Below are positions 1 through 6,215 of a stretch of 19,060 nucleotides of DNA, one piece after another; position 1 is the stretch's first letter, and every line of letters starts with the position of its first letter. The stretch is from Pseudomonadota bacterium (lineage in GTDB: Bacteria; Pseudomonadota; Gammaproteobacteria; Steroidobacterales; Steroidobacteraceae): the NCBI GenBank assembly GCA_021817875.1, contig JAKAFQ010000015.1:1-19060 (forward strand), read 5' to 3'. The notes below the pieces were generated by a model. The model was not told the DNA's origin and did no database searches. It worked only from the letters and a program-made list of their open reading frames with translations. Both the position numbers and the translations under genes were made by a program.

Positions 1-1
1 C

Positions 2-70
2 GAGCGCCTCGCTCAGCGTGAAAAAATCTCCGAGGCGGCACGCACAGCCGCCGGTGGGCGTCGGTTGTGA
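2..70 (+). CDS. possible C-terminal end of an upstream gene (very weak)
   Basis: An open frame enters from the left edge and stops at TGA 68-70. It encodes 22 residues ending in an Arg/Ala-rich tail (ERLAQREKISEAARTAAGG...). It could be the last residues of a plus-strand gene, but it is too short to assign. A competing reading is a minus-strand gene starting at an ATG near 83 and leaving the window leftwards. Neither has decisive support. Confidence 0.2.
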   Translation, partial: ERLAQREKISEAARTAAGGRRL

Positions 71-623
71 CACGGCTCTCATTCGAGTTCACTCTCCCCT
101 GTCAAGTCACGATGATAACCACCGGCCGCCGATCGGCCCAGCGCGAAGCACGCTGCGGATGACGTAAAGAACCCCGGAGCAGGGCCGCATGCGGGGAATC
201 GGCCGTGAAGCCGGTAGGGTCTGCGGGAGTGGACGTCCCTGGGCAGGTGATCGCGGTGCCGCCAGTCAATCAGGGCTGTATCCCGTGCAGACCGAGTGTC
301 GCCCGAAATTATAAATCATATGGCGTCTGATGGACTTTGTCTAAATGCCGCGACAGGCATGGTGCCGCCGTGCAGGGCAGACCTCGCTCGCAGCGCCATC
401 ACACACGGGCAAGGGCGCCGTCGCGTGGAGCAGGACCCGACACGTCTGCGGCGGAACCTGCGGCGGCGTGGCCTGTCGGCAGGCTTGCCGCCCGTCGGGT
501 CCCGGTCGATACTTCCGGCCCGGCCGCCATGAGGGTTGAGAGAGTGCAGGGATCAGAGTGCGGGACTGTCGAAGCGCTCGTCGCCCCTTGCCGCAGCGCA
601 GCCGTCACCAGCCGGGACCGCGG
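71..623. other. 553-bp stretch without a convincing gene, upstream of the first glycosyltransferase
   Basis: No frame here looks like a protein family; the open frames are Arg/Pro-rich and typical of chance ORFs in GC-rich DNA. Visible structure: a 10-bp palindrome GCCGATCGGC (128-137), a second one CCGCATGCGG (185-194), an AT-rich patch at 306-321 containing TATAAA, unusual for this DNA, and a small hairpin GCCTG-TCGG-CAGGC (471-484). An 11-base match (9 of 11) to the ops/JUMPstart consensus lies at 210-220 on the plus strand. Together these suggest an untranslated leader or promoter region for the gene at 624, but no confident -35/-10 pair is present. Confidence 0.4.
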
Positions 624-1934
624 ATGAAAATCCTGTTCACGTTCGAGAACCCCCTGTCGAGCACGGAGGCCGACGCGGAGGTTTTCCTGACCACCGCCCG
701 ATATCTGGCCGCCTTCGCCTCGTGCGCCTGGCTGCACGCCCCGGGTGCGCGCGGTGCCGATCGTGCGGCCGAGGACGCCCGCGCCGGCATGACGCGGGTG
801 CGAGCCGCGGCGCCGCTGCGGCCGGCGGCGCTGCGACACCTGTGCTGCGGTCTGACACTGCCGTGGCGGCGGGAGTTCCGTCAGGCCGATCTGGTGTATA
901 CCCGCAATCTCTGGGTGGCGTGGCTCGCGCTGCGGTTCGGCCAGCGCGTGGTGTTCGATCATTACCGTCCGTGGCCGGAGCAGATCCCGCCGTTGCGGCT
1001 GTGGATTCACCGGCTGTTCTGCCACCGGCGTTTCCTGGTCAATATCAGTCACTCGGAATACACCCGGACGCGCTATCTGGAGATCGGCATCCCCCAAGAA
1101 AAACTGCGTTGCGTGCGCAACGGCTTCGAGCCGTCGCGGCTCGCGGCTCCCGTCCCCGTGGACATCGCCAAGCAGCAGCTCGGCATCGACGCCGACCGCA
1201 AGACCGTCGTCTATACCGGGCGCATCAACCACAAGAAAGGACTGCAGTTGGTGATCGAGGCGGCGCGCAGACTGCCCGATCATCAGTTCCTCCTGGTGGG
1301 CTCGCAGGGAACCGGCGTCATCGAGACGCTGGCGAGCGCCCTCGCCAACGTGCGGATCGTTCCCTGGCAATCCCCCGAAGCGATCGGGCGGTACCTGTTT
1401 GCCGCGGACGTGCTGCTGATCCCGCCGTCCCTGAAGCCGCTGACGGATTTCGGCTCGACCGTCATCCCATTGAAGCTCTACCTGTACATGGCCTCCGGGC
1501 GGCCGATCCTCGCCGGCGACACCCCCGATCTTCGGGAGGTTCTGCAGGACGGCCGCAATGCGCGGCTGTGCCGGCCGGACTGTCTGGAGTCCCTGGTGGC
1601 CGGCATACGGACACTGACCGCCGATCCCGAGCTCGCCCGGCGTCTCGGTGAAACGGCGCAGGCGGACAGCGGTCAACTCACCTGGGGCGCGCGCGCCGCA
1701 AGAATCGCCGCCATCGTCGGCGGTCGGTTGGAATGCGAGCCCCCCCGGTGTCGGCGCTGGAATCGGGCGCAATTCCGGACGTGGGCCCGGCAGTCGGGGC
1801 GCTGGACGATGCATCTGATCCGCCGGCGCTCCTGGATCCTGCCGCCCGGGGCGGCGCTCGCTCCCGGATCGCTGGGGGCGCCGGTCCCCACAGCCGAGCC
1901 GCTGCCGATCACGGTCCGCCCGCGCGAGCGCTGA
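624..1934 (+). CDS. glycosyltransferase, GT-B fold, family 4 type
   Basis: A 436-residue cytoplasmic or membrane-associated glycosyltransferase, expected to add a sugar from an NDP-sugar to the growing lipid-linked repeat unit. The start at 624 is chosen because MKILFTFENP is a typical first beta strand of this fold; a longer frame from 558 adds only an Arg-rich leader. The first domain ends with an NISHSEYTR stretch (about 140-148). The second opens with VVYTGRINHKKGL (195-207), the donor-domain strand and basic loop typical of GT4. It continues to KLYLYMASGRPILAGD (284-299), where the usual acidic E-x7-E pair is not clear. Residues 371-436 form an Arg/Pro-rich tail beyond the usual end of the fold. 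It converges on the minus-strand gene at 2030. Acceptor and sugar cannot be predicted. Confidence 0.9.
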   Translation: MKILFTFENPLSSTEADAEVFLTTARYLAAFASCAWLHAPGARGADRAAEDARAGMTRVRAAAPLRPAALRHLCCGLTLPWRREFRQADLVYTRNLWVAWLALRFGQRVVFDHYRPWPEQIPPLRLWIHRLFCHRRFLVNISHSEYTRTRYLEIGIPQEKLRCVRNGFEPSRLAAPVPVDIAKQQLGIDADRKTVVYTGRINHKKGLQLVIEAARRLPDHQFLLVGSQGTGVIETLASALANVRIVPWQSPEAIGRYLFAADVLLIPPSLKPLTDFGSTVIPLKLYLYMASGRPILAGDTPDLREVLQDGRNARLCRPDCLESLVAGIRTLTADPELARRLGETAQADSGQLTWGARAARIAAIVGGRLECEPPRCRRWNRAQFRTWARQSGRWTMHLIRRRSWILPPGAALAPGSLGAPVPTAEPLPITVRPRER

Positions 1935-1971
1935 CTGTCCGAGCGCCTGTCGCAGGGCACGTTCAGCACCC

Positions 1972-1993
1972 CGGTGCGTCCTGCGCCGCACCG
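1972..1993. terminator. GC hairpin between convergent genes, possible bidirectional terminator
   Basis: A perfect 7-bp inverted repeat, CGGTGCG (1972-1978) and CGCACCG (1987-1993), with an 8-base loop, sits in the 95-bp gap between two convergent genes. The position suits a shared terminator. No T tract follows on either strand, so intrinsic termination is uncertain. Confidence 0.3.
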
Positions 1994-2029
1994 TACCGGG
2001 TGGGCTCCGGCCCCCGTGACCGGCGGCCG

Positions 2030-2926
2030 TCAGGCCGCGGAAGGCGGTGCCGCAGCCAGCCTGCCGAGGAACGCCGTGCCGCGCACGCCCAGGCGATAGA
2101 TCAGCCCGAGCAGGATGGCGTTGAAGCCGATGAGCGTGAACCAGAAGTAGTACTGGGGCGCTCCGAGCAGGGCGCAGAGGAAAATCGCCAGGGTGTGATA
2201 GTTCGACGAGAGCACCGACCAGCGGCGCAGCAGCGGCGCGAAAGTCTGCCGATAACGCTCGCGGATCAGCGCCTCGTTCTCCGGATGGCTCTGCAGGGCG
2301 GCGGTCATCCCCGCGTCGATCCTCGCAGTGACCCCGGCCGCCGGAAAACTCAATCCCACGTAATAGAGCCGATCGAGCCGTGCCAGAACCCTTGCTCCCA
2401 CAGTCGTGGCGCCTGCGGCCGCCCGGGCGGGCTGCGGCGAGCGCCGTCCCCATCCCCAGCTGTCGTATGCCTGTCGCTGGGCCTCGTAGGTCGCGGCCTG
2501 GACCAGGTGACACATTGCCGCCGCGAGCACCAGCAGATACATACGCTCGCCGTACTCGCGGCCGAGCGCCAGCGCGAGCGCCGTGTAGACGGCGAGGAAG
2601 GTCGCAGTGTCCGAAATGCCATCGAGCACCTTGCCGAAATGCGACTGCGAATGGGTGAACCGCGCAAGCTGACCGTCCGCGCCGTCCATCACGTGCCAGG
2701 CGATCATCAGGACGAAGCCTGTGATGCACCACACGGTGCTGTGATAGTGATAATAGGCAACCCCAGCCAGCGCGCCGAAAGCGAGGCCTGTGAGCGACAC
2801 GGCATTGGGCGTAATGCGCATCCTCGCGAACCATGGAACCAGGCGGCTCCCCAGCGGATGGATGAAATAGCGATTGGTGATTTCCTCTATTTCATCGGTG
2901 CGGCGTATGGATGCGGAATTGCTCAT
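2030..2926 (-). CDS. CDP-alcohol phosphatidyltransferase family integral membrane protein
   Basis: A 298-residue membrane enzyme that transfers a phosphoalcohol from a CDP-linked donor to an alcohol acceptor, releasing CMP. The complete family signature is visible: D81-x2-D84-G85-x2-A88-R89-x8-G98-x3-D102-x3-D106, with all metal- and CDP-binding aspartates present. Hydrophobic segments lie around residues 42-60, 64-80, 107-122, 129-145 and 245-280. The N-terminus (ITNRYFIHPLGSRLV) resembles family members with a short helix before the first membrane segment. Start 2926 is preferred over an in-frame upstream start at 2992 because GAAGG lies just upstream and the first 22 residues of the longer form look non-conserved. 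It is divergent from the GT9 gene and convergent with the first glycosyltransferase. Whether it makes a phospholipid or decorates the polymer is unknown. Confidence 0.9.
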   Translation of the reverse strand: MSNSASIRRTDEIEEITNRYFIHPLGSRLVPWFARMRITPNAVSLTGLAFGALAGVAYYHYHSTVWCITGFVLMIAWHVMDGADGQLARFTHSQSHFGKVLDGISDTATFLAVYTALALALGREYGERMYLLVLAAAMCHLVQAATYEAQRQAYDSWGWGRRSPQPARAAAGATTVGARVLARLDRLYYVGLSFPAAGVTARIDAGMTAALQSHPENEALIRERYRQTFAPLLRRWSVLSSNYHTLAIFLCALLGAPQYYFWFTLIGFNAILLGLIYRLGVRGTAFLGRLAAAPPSAA

Positions 2927-3270
2927 CAGAACCTTCGGCCTTCGAGTGGCACGAACGATTTTACCCCGGCCCCCGTCGGCCAACGGGAGCATATCGGGGC
3001 GCCGATCGGGACCCGATCCGCACGGCGGCCCACGGCTTTACAAACGGCGGCTAATGTGGGACGGTGCATCGATTGCGAAGCGCCGGCGAGTCGAATGAAG
3101 CGTGAGTGCACCTGCACCGCAACCCCCTGAATGCCGCTGTCCGTCATGCGTGCCGCGATTCCCCGCTGACTTTCGGACACACCGATCTGTCCGGTCCGGC
3201 ACGAGCGCATGCGTGAACCGGACGTTCTCGACGGCGACGCCCCGACTCAACTCCTGAATATCCGCCACCC
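2927..3270. other. 344-bp divergent intergenic region
   Basis: This lies between the divergent CDP-alcohol transferase and GT9 genes and should hold both promoters. A hairpin or operator-like inverted repeat, CGGACA (3174-3179) and TGTCCG (3188-3193), with an 8-base spacer lies 78 bp before the GT9 start. A 94-codon minus-strand frame (3210 to 2926) ends in a TGATG overlap with the CDP-alcohol transferase start, but it has no ribosome site and no recognisable fold. No clear promoter was found for the GT9 gene. Confidence 0.4.
2958..2963 (-). promoter_or_regulatory. possible -10 element of the CDP-alcohol transferase gene
   Basis: On the minus strand TAAAAT (5 of 6 to TATAAT) lies 31 bp before the start at 2926. 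It stands out in very GC-rich surroundings. The best -35-like sequence, TTGGCC, is only about 14 bp upstream, shorter than ideal, so the call is weak. Confidence 0.25.
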
Positions 3271-4419
3271 ATGGCTCAAGGCGAACGTGGCAGTCGCGTC
3301 AAGCGCACGGTGGATCGATGGGCCGGCTGCCCAATCGTCTGGCTGCTGAGCCTGTTTCACCGCAAGCGTGCCCGTCCCCACGATGTCGGGCGAATCGGCG
3401 TCTTGATGTTCGGCGCCATAGGGGACGCGGTACTGTCCTCGGCCATCATCCATGATCTGCGGCGGGAGTTTCCATCGGCCCGCATCACCGCGTTCGTCTC
3501 GGCGGCCAACAGCGGAATCCTCGAGCTCATCGACGGGCCTGACGCCGTAGTGACCATCCCTCTGAGTCGGCCACTGCGTGCCCTTTCCATGCTGCGGAAA
3601 GGGAGGTTCGACGTTCTGATCGACACCGCGCAATGGCCGCGCATCAGTGCGGTCCTCGCCGCGCTCGCTGCCGCAGGCTATACCATCGGATTCAAAACAC
3701 CGCGGCAACTGCGCCATATGGCATTCGATGTCGCGGTGCCGCATTCAGCGCAGCGTCATGAGCTCGATAACTTCCGTGCCTTGCCCGGCTGCCTGGGAAT
3801 CACCGGGCAGGCTCTGCCCCGATTCAAGCGCGAGCTTTTCGAACAGGCCGCGCTGCACTGTCGCCCCCCCTATGTCGTCTTTCATCCGTGGGCCACCGGT
3901 TACAGGAGTCGCTTCCGGGAGTGGGCAGCGGAAAACTGGGTGCGTCTGGCCTCGATTGTGATCCAGCGTGGATATCGCGTGCTCATCACCGGCGGTCCGC
4001 AGGACGTGGAGCGCTCGGAAGCGCTGGTTGCATCGCTGGGTAATCCGGGCGAAATGGAAGTGCTTGCGGGCCGCGTCACCCTCAGAGGCACCACGATGGC
4101 TCTGATCAACGCGCGCGCCGTCGTTTCGGTGAACACCGGGATCATGCACATCGCGGCCCTGCTCGGAGTGCCGACTCTCGGACTCCATGGCCCCACCAAT
4201 CCCCGCCGGTGGGGGCCGGTGGGCCGCAACTGTATCGTCGTCGGACCGGGCCCGGAATCCGGATGTGCTTACCTGAATCTGGGATTCGAGTATCCGGCGC
4301 ACCCCCCGGACTGCATGGCCGCGATCACCGTCGAGGAAGTCACCGCTCATCTCAATGGACTGCTCGCAACCGATCCGGCGACTCCGTCGTCAGCGGACTT
4401 CGCAGGAGGCGTGACGTGA
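3271..4419 (+). CDS. glycosyltransferase family 9 (heptosyltransferase-like)
   Basis: A 382-residue GT9 protein. GT9 enzymes transfer ADP-heptose or related sugars in LPS core and some surface-polymer pathways. The N-terminal domain begins with RIGVLMFGAIGDAVLS (41-56), matching the family's FGxIGD loop. The donor domain contains VVFHPWATG (202-210), then WAAENW (218-223), VLITGGPQD (237-245), NTGIMHIAALLG (288-299) and GPTNPRRWGP (307-316), in the family's usual order. About 40 residues precede the first strand, including a hydrophobic/basic stretch (PIVWLLSLFHRKR) that may be a membrane anchor. The ATG at 3271 lacks a good Shine-Dalgarno, so the start is uncertain. Its stop overlaps a GTG start (GTGA), coupling it to the small ORF at 4416. 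The sugar need not be heptose. Confidence 0.92.
   Translation: MAQGERGSRVKRTVDRWAGCPIVWLLSLFHRKRARPHDVGRIGVLMFGAIGDAVLSSAIIHDLRREFPSARITAFVSAANSGILELIDGPDAVVTIPLSRPLRALSMLRKGRFDVLIDTAQWPRISAVLAALAAAGYTIGFKTPRQLRHMAFDVAVPHSAQRHELDNFRALPGCLGITGQALPRFKRELFEQAALHCRPPYVVFHPWATGYRSRFREWAAENWVRLASIVIQRGYRVLITGGPQDVERSEALVASLGNPGEMEVLAGRVTLRGTTMALINARAVVSVNTGIMHIAALLGVPTLGLHGPTNPRRWGPVGRNCIVVGPGPESGCAYLNLGFEYPAHPPDCMAAITVEEVTAHLNGLLATDPATPSSADFAGGVT
4404..4409 (+). promoter_or_regulatory. strong Shine-Dalgarno AGGAGG deciding the GTG start at 4416
   Basis: A perfect AGGAGG within the last codons of the GT9 gene lies 6 bp before GTG 4416. It is the strongest ribosome site noticed in the window and supports translation of the small overlapping ORF. 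Confidence 0.65.
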
Positions 4420-4622
4420 GTCGCGGCCGGTATGCCTTTGTTGCAGATGGCAGCGTACCCGTGCATTGTCGTCGTGCTGATTGCAACAATTGTGACTCGG
4501 TGACGCATATCGAGGCTTGGAGTGACCTGCCCACGGTGGCCGGCTGCGCGGATTCTCATTGTGCATTCGGCTCCACACTGTACTGGCGCAGCAACCATAA
4601 TGAAATCAATCATGCGAGCTGA
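4416..4622 (+). CDS. small Cys/His-rich hypothetical protein (68 aa), coupled to the GT9 gene
   Basis: GTG 4416 overlaps the GT9 stop as GTGA and follows a perfect AGGAGG with 6-bp spacing, a classical translational-coupling arrangement. The 68-residue product has five cysteines and five histidines. Three cysteines fall in HCRRADCNNC and two in CADSHC, a pattern compatible with metal binding or disulphides. No signal peptide or membrane segment is visible. The family is not recognised. Codon usage is less GC3-rich than in the GT9 gene, so this may instead be the surviving N-terminus of a larger gene whose rest decayed in the following 0.6 kb. Confidence 0.5.
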   Translation: MSRGRYAFVADGSVPVHCRRADCNNCDSVTHIEAWSDLPTVAGCADSHCAFGSTLYWRSNHNEINHAS

Positions 4623-4807
4623 AACTGCGTGACGGGCCTGCCGCGTCCCGCAGGGTGGGGGATGGGCGGTTCCGCAAGTCGATTTGGTCGAAGGCCCCGT
4701 CCTGAAAGCTGTTCTGGGATAGGCCGTGCCAGAACGGTCCCGAGGGTGTTCCCGATCGCTGGAGCCTGACCCGTGATTCAACGGGATCGACGGAGGCGGA
4801 GCCGTTG

Positions 4808-4930
4808 ATGTCAGTGTGGTTGGCCCGACTGACTGAGCCACAGCGCGTTTTGCGCCAAGAGCACATTCTCCCGGCCATCGAAAAGCTGAAATCGGTGCGC
4901 GTGCGAGTCATCAGTCTCAAAGCTCGGTAG
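4808..4930 (+). CDS. 40-codon ORF with ribosome site, possibly a frameshifted gene fragment
   Basis: ATG 4808 is preceded by GGAG (4798-4801) with 6-bp spacing. The peptide (starting MSVWLARLTEPQRVLRQEH) looks like an amphipathic helix. It stops at TAG 4928-4930. From about 4924 a second frame continues to 5202 with a protein-like stretch (VAERLTDEFAEHGVTWP, then VDALFDNLEYHRMSAKTR). A single-base deletion near 4921-4927 would explain the break. No family was recognised, so it may be a pseudogene of unknown type or a chance small ORF. Confidence 0.25.
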   Translation: MSVWLARLTEPQRVLRQEHILPAIEKLKSVRVRVISLKAR

Positions 4931-5123
4931 CAGAGCGCCTTACGGATGAATTTGCCGAGCACGGGGTCACCTGGCCGGTGGATGCGCTCTTTGACAATCT
5001 CGAGTACCATCGCATGTCAGCCAAGACGCGGATTATCGGACGGGGTCCGATGAGGGGAGGCCGTGTTGGGGGAGAAATCCGCAGTGCCGAGTGGCTCGAC
5101 AGACGTGGCCGTCCGCGCGTAGA

Positions 5124-5151
5124 TTGCTGCGGCAGCCGGGGTCGGTATAGT
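5124..5151 (+). promoter_or_regulatory. possible sigma70-type promoter before the 5237 methyltransferase
   Basis: TTGCTG (5124-5129) and TATAGT (5146-5151, 5 of 6 to consensus) are separated by 16 bp and lie about 85 bp before the methyltransferase start. The -35 match is only partial. A separate promoter would fit a methyltransferase cut off from the GT9 gene by the degraded region. Confidence 0.3.
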
Positions 5152-5236
5152 GCGCATACAATCTCCCTCTGCATCTTGTGGATTCAGAATTGCTGGCGGT
5201 AATTCTTGACGATCGCCCGATACCGGAGCGAGGCTA

Positions 5237-5956
5237 TTGAGAGAAGAGACGGTGCAGATCACGTTCGACTACATCAATGGAGCTGGTGCTCGCTATAAGC
5301 AGCAGGTCATTGATCTCATAAAAATGCACGATGCCAGTCGAGTCTGCGATGTGGGCGGCGGGGCCAACCCGCTCCTGCGGGATGTCGAGATATCGCTGGA
5401 TTATACGGTGCTTGACATTTCGGCAGCCGAGCTCGCGAAAGCGCCGACGCGCTATAAAAAGATTCAGGCGGACATCTCGGCGGAGAATTTCAGCTGCGAC
5501 GAGCGTTTCGACGTGGTATTTACGAAAGCTCTTGCGGAGCATGTGAGCGATGGCAAGAGATTCCATCAAAACATTTTCAACATCTTGAGACCCGGCGGCT
5601 TCGCCACTCATTTTTTTCCGACGCCGTATGCGCTGCCGTTCATTGTCAACCGAATGGTGCCCGAGCGGCTTGGGCAGATGATCCTTGCCAGCGTTGCCCC
5701 TCGGGACAGGCATCTTGAAGGCAAGTTTCCCGCCTACTACCGATGGTGTGGCGGGCCGACTCGGAGGCAAATTCGCCGATTCAATAGGATCGGATTTCGG
5801 GTTGTGAGTTACGCCGGCTACTTCGGTCACGGGTACTACGAGCGCATCCCGATGATTCGGAATCTGGAGCATTTGAAGGCGCGGTGGCTTTTACGCCATC
5901 CGATTGCGGTGCTTGCAAGCTATGCGAGCGTGGTACTCCAGAAGCCGGCAAGCTGA
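5237..5956 (+). CDS. class I SAM-dependent methyltransferase
   Basis: A 239-residue protein with the Rossmann methyltransferase order: motif I RVCDVGGGANP (35-45), an acidic post-I strand DYTVLDIS (D60 likely contacts the SAM ribose), motif II FDVVFTKALAEHV (91-103) and LRPGGF (117-122). It resembles methyltransferases that modify sugars in polysaccharide loci; target atom and sugar cannot be told. TTG 5237 is assumed as start, with GGAG eight bases upstream; GTG 5252 (VQITFDYING) is an alternative and would give 234 residues. Hand-counted 60-base samples give 48-58% GC, clearly lower than the glycosyltransferase at 624, so it may have been acquired separately. It converges on the gene ending at 6216. 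Confidence 0.85.
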   Translation: MREETVQITFDYINGAGARYKQQVIDLIKMHDASRVCDVGGGANPLLRDVEISLDYTVLDISAAELAKAPTRYKKIQADISAENFSCDERFDVVFTKALAEHVSDGKRFHQNIFNILRPGGFATHFFPTPYALPFIVNRMVPERLGQMILASVAPRDRHLEGKFPAYYRWCGGPTRRQIRRFNRIGFRVVSYAGYFGHGYYERIPMIRNLEHLKARWLLRHPIAVLASYASVVLQKPAS

Positions 5957-6106
5957 TACATTAAGCCCGATCGTTGCGCGAATGCGCATGTAGCCGGCGC
6001 AAATGGCCCTTGGCGATAACAGCACGGTTTAAAGACAGGTCGGGCGCTCATTCGCGCGTCTCAGCTGCGGCATGGGGTCCATCCTATTGCGCGGATGCGG
6101 TGGGCG

Positions 6107-6125
6107 CCCCACGGCCCCGGTGGGG
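6107..6125. terminator. GC hairpin in the convergent gap
   Basis: CCCCAC (6107-6112) and GTGGGG (6120-6125) form a 6-bp stem with a 7-base loop in the 259-bp gap between convergent genes ending at 5956 and 6216. No T tract follows, so termination is only suggested by position. Confidence 0.2.
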
Positions 6126-6215
6126 GCTCGAGGCACTCGCGGTGACGAAGGAGCGCCGCACGCAATAGTCGACATGCGGCAAGTACCTGGTCAGGTGGCC
6201 ATCGCGCCGGTGGCG

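Larger units (their letters stand above)
4623..5236. other. 614-bp gene-poor stretch with inverted repeats, probably degraded DNA
   Basis: No intact gene is recognised. Three inverted repeats follow one another: CCTGC/GCAGG (4637-4654), GTTCTGG/CCAGAAC (4711-4735, 11-base loop) and CCCGT/ACGGG (4770-4785). The last may be nested inside a CGAT/ATCG pairing (about 4754-4789). They are followed by a 40-codon ORF with a ribosome site, then a protein-like continuation in another frame. This could be the remains of a gene or mobile element, or a structured leader. No transposase motif or terminal repeat was identified. Confidence 0.4.

Noticed and set aside
1..83. A minus-strand reading frame starting at an ATG near 83 and leaving the window to the left.
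   Set aside because: Only 27 codons are visible and the GGGGAG upstream is too distant for a confident ribosome site, so it cannot be told from chance.
399..2834. An 811-codon open frame on the minus strand.
   Set aside because: It runs antisense to the GT4 gene at 624 and through the CDP-alcohol transferase in another frame. The product is Arg/Pro/His-rich with no domain, and both overlapped genes have clear family motifs. It is a product of GC-rich codon structure.
1733..3130. A 465-codon open frame on the plus strand.
   Set aside because: It is antisense to the CDP-alcohol transferase, whose complete catalytic motif proves the minus-strand reading; its composition is unlike a folded protein.
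2926..3210. A 94-codon minus-strand ORF ending in a TGATG overlap with the CDP-alcohol transferase start.
   Set aside because: The overlap is suggestive and GC3 is moderate, but there is no ribosome site and no recognisable fold, and the region is a divergent promoter region. Not called as a gene.
4623..5236. An insertion sequence as explanation for the degraded segment.
   Set aside because: No terminal inverted repeats, target duplication or transposase motif could be found by eye, so it is described only as gene-poor DNA with inverted repeats.
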